A stretch of 24,622 nucleotides of DNA, taken from the NCBI GenBank assembly GCA_036003885.1, contig DASYSA010000154.1:1-24622 (forward strand), written 5' to 3'. Source of the stretch: DASYSA01 sp036003885 (lineage in GTDB: Bacteria; Acidobacteriota; Blastocatellia; UBA7656). Shown in pieces: positions 22,529-24,622 of this stretch. The position numbers and the translations under genes are program-made. Below the pieces are notes generated by a model. That model had not been told where the DNA came from. It did not search any database and worked only from the letters and a program-made list of their open reading frames with translations. Every line of letters begins with the position of its first letter. Within the stretch, counting starts at the first letter, position 1.

Positions 22529-24031
22529 ATGCTGAGCAGGTGGTTCAGCAGGCGCATGTGCACGTATCAAACGCCGGATGGCAAGCCATGCCCACGGCCC
22601 GTGGTCTCTGGTGTGGATCATTGCTCGCTTCACTACGGCTTCAATCGGAGTCCGGACGATGATCTTCCGGAGAATCCGTGGTTTCAGACTGATTTCGCCA
22701 GGGTCATTGCAGCCCAGGCTGGAGACTGGCGCGGCTTCGTATTCCCCCGTGGCGTAGCGCTCCCGCAACAGGTCGACTTCGAGGTTGATGCGCGCGGTTG
22801 TCAATTCAGCGCGTTTGATCAGGGCAAGGTCGTATTCAAAAAATCAGTGAATTTCTCGGACAGCATCTTTCGATCCGGAATGGTCGTGCGTGGAGTCGTC
22901 TTTGAGGGCGACGTCCGTTTCGAGCGCTGCCGATTCGGCGGCCCCGTCGACCTTCTCAATGTTCAGTGCAAGAAGGACGCCTCCTTCTACCGTGCGGAGT
23001 TCTCCGGGCGAGCTATTTTCCGCATCAACTTCGCGGGTTCCGCAAATTTGAACGAAGTCTTATTCCGCGAGGCAGTCAGCTTCGCGGGCTGGCGTAACTA
23101 CAACATGCGTCTCGGCGGTGAGGCAATAGGGCTGACCGGGGGCACTGTAGTCCTCGGTACTGGGCAGGAGCCAACTTTTTGGCAGCGGCTCATTGCAGGT
23201 TTCAGCGCAGCGTGGGAGCGCATCAAGCGTATCTGGGGCGAAGCAAAAAGGCGAGCAACAAGGATAGGAACGAGTGTGCGCGACCGCTACGAAAGGTTCC
23301 GGCGGCGCTTCGCCAGGAGCGATCCTAATGTAGAAATATTTCGCGTGTTCGGAGCAGAAGGGCAGCTTCAGGACGCTGTGTTCATGCAGCCTGAGCAAAC
23401 GCTCTTCTCAGGAGTCGATCTGGCGCGGGTGTTTTTTCGCGGAACGAACCTGCGGGGCGTCCGATTTCTTGGCGTCAACTGGTGGCAGCCGAAGCTTCGC
23501 AGGAATGGCCTGTATGATGAACTGTCCATACGATACTCGTCAGACGGTCCGTTTCGCTATCAAAGCCTGCCAGTACTGGAGGAAACCTGCCGAAATGTGC
23601 GCGTTGCCCTCGAAGAGAGCCGCAGCTTCAACGTTGCATCGGACTTCTACATTGCCGAGATGGAAGCTGCACGCGCTCGGCTGCCCTTCTTTCAGCGGCA
23701 TCTATTCAGCGTTCAAGCAGCCTACCGGTTTGTTAGTAGGTACGGCACGAGCGTCGCCACAGCCGTTCGCGTGCTGGCTTCTCTCTTCTTACTTCATATG
23801 GGGATGACGATTTGGTTGCGAGGCAAAACCGATGTTCAGTTGTTGATCGGATCAATATTGGACACGGGGCTGCGGTCTCTCAAGATCCTTGTGCCCCTTC
23901 AGGGTTTCGATCGTGATTGGATGGCCTCCAGTGGACCACAGGCGTGGATTGATACTGTGTTTCGAGTTCTTGGCCTGATTCAAATCGCGATGCTCGTCAT
24001 TGCGTTTCGCGCCCGGATCAAACGCCACTAG
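22529..24031 (+). CDS. Pentapeptide-repeat-like membrane protein with zinc-knuckle-like N-terminus
   Basis: From the ATG at 22529 there are 500 residues; ATG at 22448 would add 27 low-complexity residues that I exclude. A Cys/His set near the start (C11-x9-C21-x10-C32-x2-H35) could bind zinc. Two blocks follow with pentapeptide-type A(D/N)LxF/F-rich repeats (VVFKKSVNFSDSIFRSG, and later FSGVDLARVFFRGTNL), broken by a basic helical section with many Arg/Lys residues. The C-terminus has hydrophobic segments VATAVRVLASLFLLHMGMTIWL and VLGLIQIAMLVIAF, so it is probably anchored in the inner membrane, perhaps as a small channel-like module. The role is unknown. It is the last gene before the island boundary and might be an unrecognised defence effector. 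Confidence 0.75.
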   Translation: MLSRWFSRRMCTYQTPDGKPCPRPVVSGVDHCSLHYGFNRSPDDDLPENPWFQTDFARVIAAQAGDWRGFVFPRGVALPQQVDFEVDARGCQFSAFDQGKVVFKKSVNFSDSIFRSGMVVRGVVFEGDVRFERCRFGGPVDLLNVQCKKDASFYRAEFSGRAIFRINFAGSANLNEVLFREAVSFAGWRNYNMRLGGEAIGLTGGTVVLGTGQEPTFWQRLIAGFSAAWERIKRIWGEAKRRATRIGTSVRDRYERFRRRFARSDPNVEIFRVFGAEGQLQDAVFMQPEQTLFSGVDLARVFFRGTNLRGVRFLGVNWWQPKLRRNGLYDELSIRYSSDGPFRYQSLPVLEETCRNVRVALEESRSFNVASDFYIAEMEAARARLPFFQRHLFSVQAAYRFVSRYGTSVATAVRVLASLFLLHMGMTIWLRGKTDVQLLIGSILDTGLRSLKILVPLQGFDRDWMASSGPQAWIDTVFRVLGLIQIAMLVIAFRARIKRH

Positions 24032-24189
24032 GTCGGCGCGCCGTGGCGTTGCGCAAGTTGGGCGCTCGCAAGGGGCTGCGCGGGGCGGCCGGACCCGCTG
24101 GGAGGGGGTCCCGCCAGAGCGAAGGTCGGACCTCATGCGCGCCCTCTGGGAAGGCCTCAAGGCGAAAAGGAAGCGGTAGCCTGGATCTA

Positions 24190-24232
24190 CTCTCCGCGTT
24201 CCTCTCCGCGTTCTCGCTACAACTTGCTACAA
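24190..24232. repeat. Tandem 12-bp repeat plus GCTACAA pair near the tRNA fragment
   Basis: CTCTCCGCGTTC occurs twice head to tail (24190-24201 and 24202-24213). GCTACAA occurs at 24216-24222 and 24226-24232. They lie about 100 bases inside the proposed island end. Repeats beside an attachment core are typical of recombinase arm-binding sites; that assignment is inference. Confidence 0.45.
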
Positions 24233-24328
24233 TTCCGAAGTCCAGCTACCTCAGGTCTGACAGGCGAAGTGCAACTCGATCGCGGGGTTGGCTTGCAGGG
24301 GGTTGCAGCGGGTCACCGATGGCGGCGT

Positions 24329-24374
24329 CCTTCTAAGCCGAGGGTCGGGGGTTCGAATCCCTCCGGGCGCGCCA
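24329..24374 (+). other. Attachment-site remnant: 3' half of tRNA-Arg(TCT)
   Basis: The 46 bases run from an anticodon loop with CCTTCTAAGCCG (anticodon TCT) through the variable loop, a fully paired T-arm (GGGGG-TTCGAAT-CCCTC), the acceptor 3' strand CGGGCGC, G and an encoded CCA. The 5' half of the tRNA is missing: no acceptor 5' strand or D-arm precedes it. This is the footprint of an integrative element that uses tRNA-Arg(TCT), where the intact gene is rebuilt at one end and a 3' copy is left at the other. From the orientation, the island extends to the left and the chromosome resumes on the right. Confidence 0.75.
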
Positions 24375-24584
24375 TTTGTGCAACTGTGGTGGCGCTCCGC
24401 TCAGTAAATCCTACACGCGAGTCGGAAATTTCTTCCCATAGCCGTTCCAGTAGAGTGGCTCATGTGATCCGAAGATTGCCGAGATCGTTCAGTCAATCGG
24501 AGCATTAGGGTTCAGGAAGCTGTCTGATTCTTGGGCAGTCGCTGGCACATCGGATGCAGCCCCGCGGAGGCGGAGGTGACGGCC

Positions 24585-24622
24585 ATGCGATTGACTCGGT
24601 CGGCAAGCCTCGGCATCCCGTT
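24585..24622 (+). CDS. Start of a gene cut by the window edge
   Basis: An ATG at 24585 is preceded by GGAGG at 24572-24576 with eight bases between, the best ribosome binding site in the window. Only MRLTRSASLGIP is visible. It lies outside the island as judged from the attachment remnant, so it is probably a chromosomal gene. The opening MRLTR is compatible with an Rrf2-type regulator, but twelve residues cannot decide this. Confidence 0.4.
   Translation, partial: MRLTRSASLGIP

Larger units (their letters stand above)
24032..24584. other. Gene-free stretch at the island boundary
   Basis: About 550 bases with no supported gene. It begins with GC-rich sequence including a short inverted repeat (GGACCC/GGGTCC near 24091-24110). 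The tandem repeats and the tRNA-Arg 3' half follow, then sequence up to the next ribosome binding site at 24572. No integrase gene is present here. Confidence 0.5.

Noticed and set aside
22067..22804. Minus-strand frame of 245 codons between CBASS and the pentapeptide gene
   Set aside because: Part of the middle looks mildly protein-like, but both ends are antisense to better genes and no family is recognised.
24091..24110. GGACCC/GGGTCC hairpin as terminator of the pentapeptide gene
   Set aside because: The stem has only six pairs and no T-run follows.
24224..24508. Plus-strand frame of 94 codons over the tRNA-Arg remnant
   Set aside because: It reads through the tRNA 3' half, so it is unlikely to be coding.
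1..24622. CRISPR array, integrase or transposase
   Set aside because: No regularly spaced repeat array and no recombinase or transposase signature was seen on either strand.

Overview
The window looks like part of an integrated, defence-rich genomic island in a GC-rich environmental bacterium. I cannot name the phylum: there is no rRNA or core marker gene. Most of the DNA is clearly above 50% GC; the patatin gene near 21.2-22.1 kb reads AT-richer than the far left.

Layout. (i) 1-2,700: a minus-strand accessory module with the start of an unrecognised protein, a MerR/excisionase-like HTH protein, a 313-residue orphan and a 64-residue RHH-like protein. About 690 bases without a clear gene hold repeats and a tRNA-Pro fragment. 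(ii) 2,870-3,000: a tRNA-like gene with an odd anticodon loop, and a strong hairpin. (iii) 3,150-6,200: a membrane-anchored orphan, an SRAP (YedK/HMCES) gene broken by three apparent single-base insertions, an orphan and an HNH nuclease-like gene. (iv) 6,454-19,701: a thirteen-kilobase anti-parasite locus. It starts with a kinase-like protein carrying two GHKL ATPase modules and a receiver-domain protein. A candidate promoter region follows, then a cytosine-5 DNA methyltransferase, a Mig/MutY-type glycosylase, a small orphan, a MORC/MutL-like GHKL ATPase, a Z1 ATPase/helicase-like protein, a DUF4420-type PD-(D/E)XK nuclease and an AIPR protein. The last four are joined by 1-4 base overlaps. 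(v) 19,779-22,135: a decayed small-gene pair, then a minimal CBASS of CD-NTase plus patatin phospholipase. (vi) 22,529-24,031: a pentapeptide-repeat protein with a zinc-knuckle-like N-terminus and C-terminal membrane segments. (vii) 24,190-24,374: tandem repeats followed by a perfect-looking 3' half of tRNA-Arg(TCT), the expected footprint of an island boundary. A new gene with a good ribosome binding site begins at 24,585.

How the genes may work together. In the central locus the methyltransferase would mark self DNA and the glycosylase would repair the T:G mismatches left when 5-methylcytosine deaminates. The MORC ATPase, Z1 motor, PD-(D/E)XK protein and AIPR would form the restriction or abortive-infection arm. 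This set matches the MORC/Z1 restriction-modification-like systems predicted by comparative genomics (Iyer, Abhiman and Aravind, as I recall). The less familiar part is the upstream kinase/receiver pair, which could be a sensor that switches the system on. The CBASS next door would act by cyclic-nucleotide-activated membrane phospholipid hydrolysis.

The pseudogenes and four tRNA or tRNA-like pieces indicate repeated insertion and decay. The large operon is intact over 13 kb, so the frameshifts are more likely true decay than sequencing error. No integrase, transposase or CRISPR array was found; an island integrase would be expected to the left of the window.
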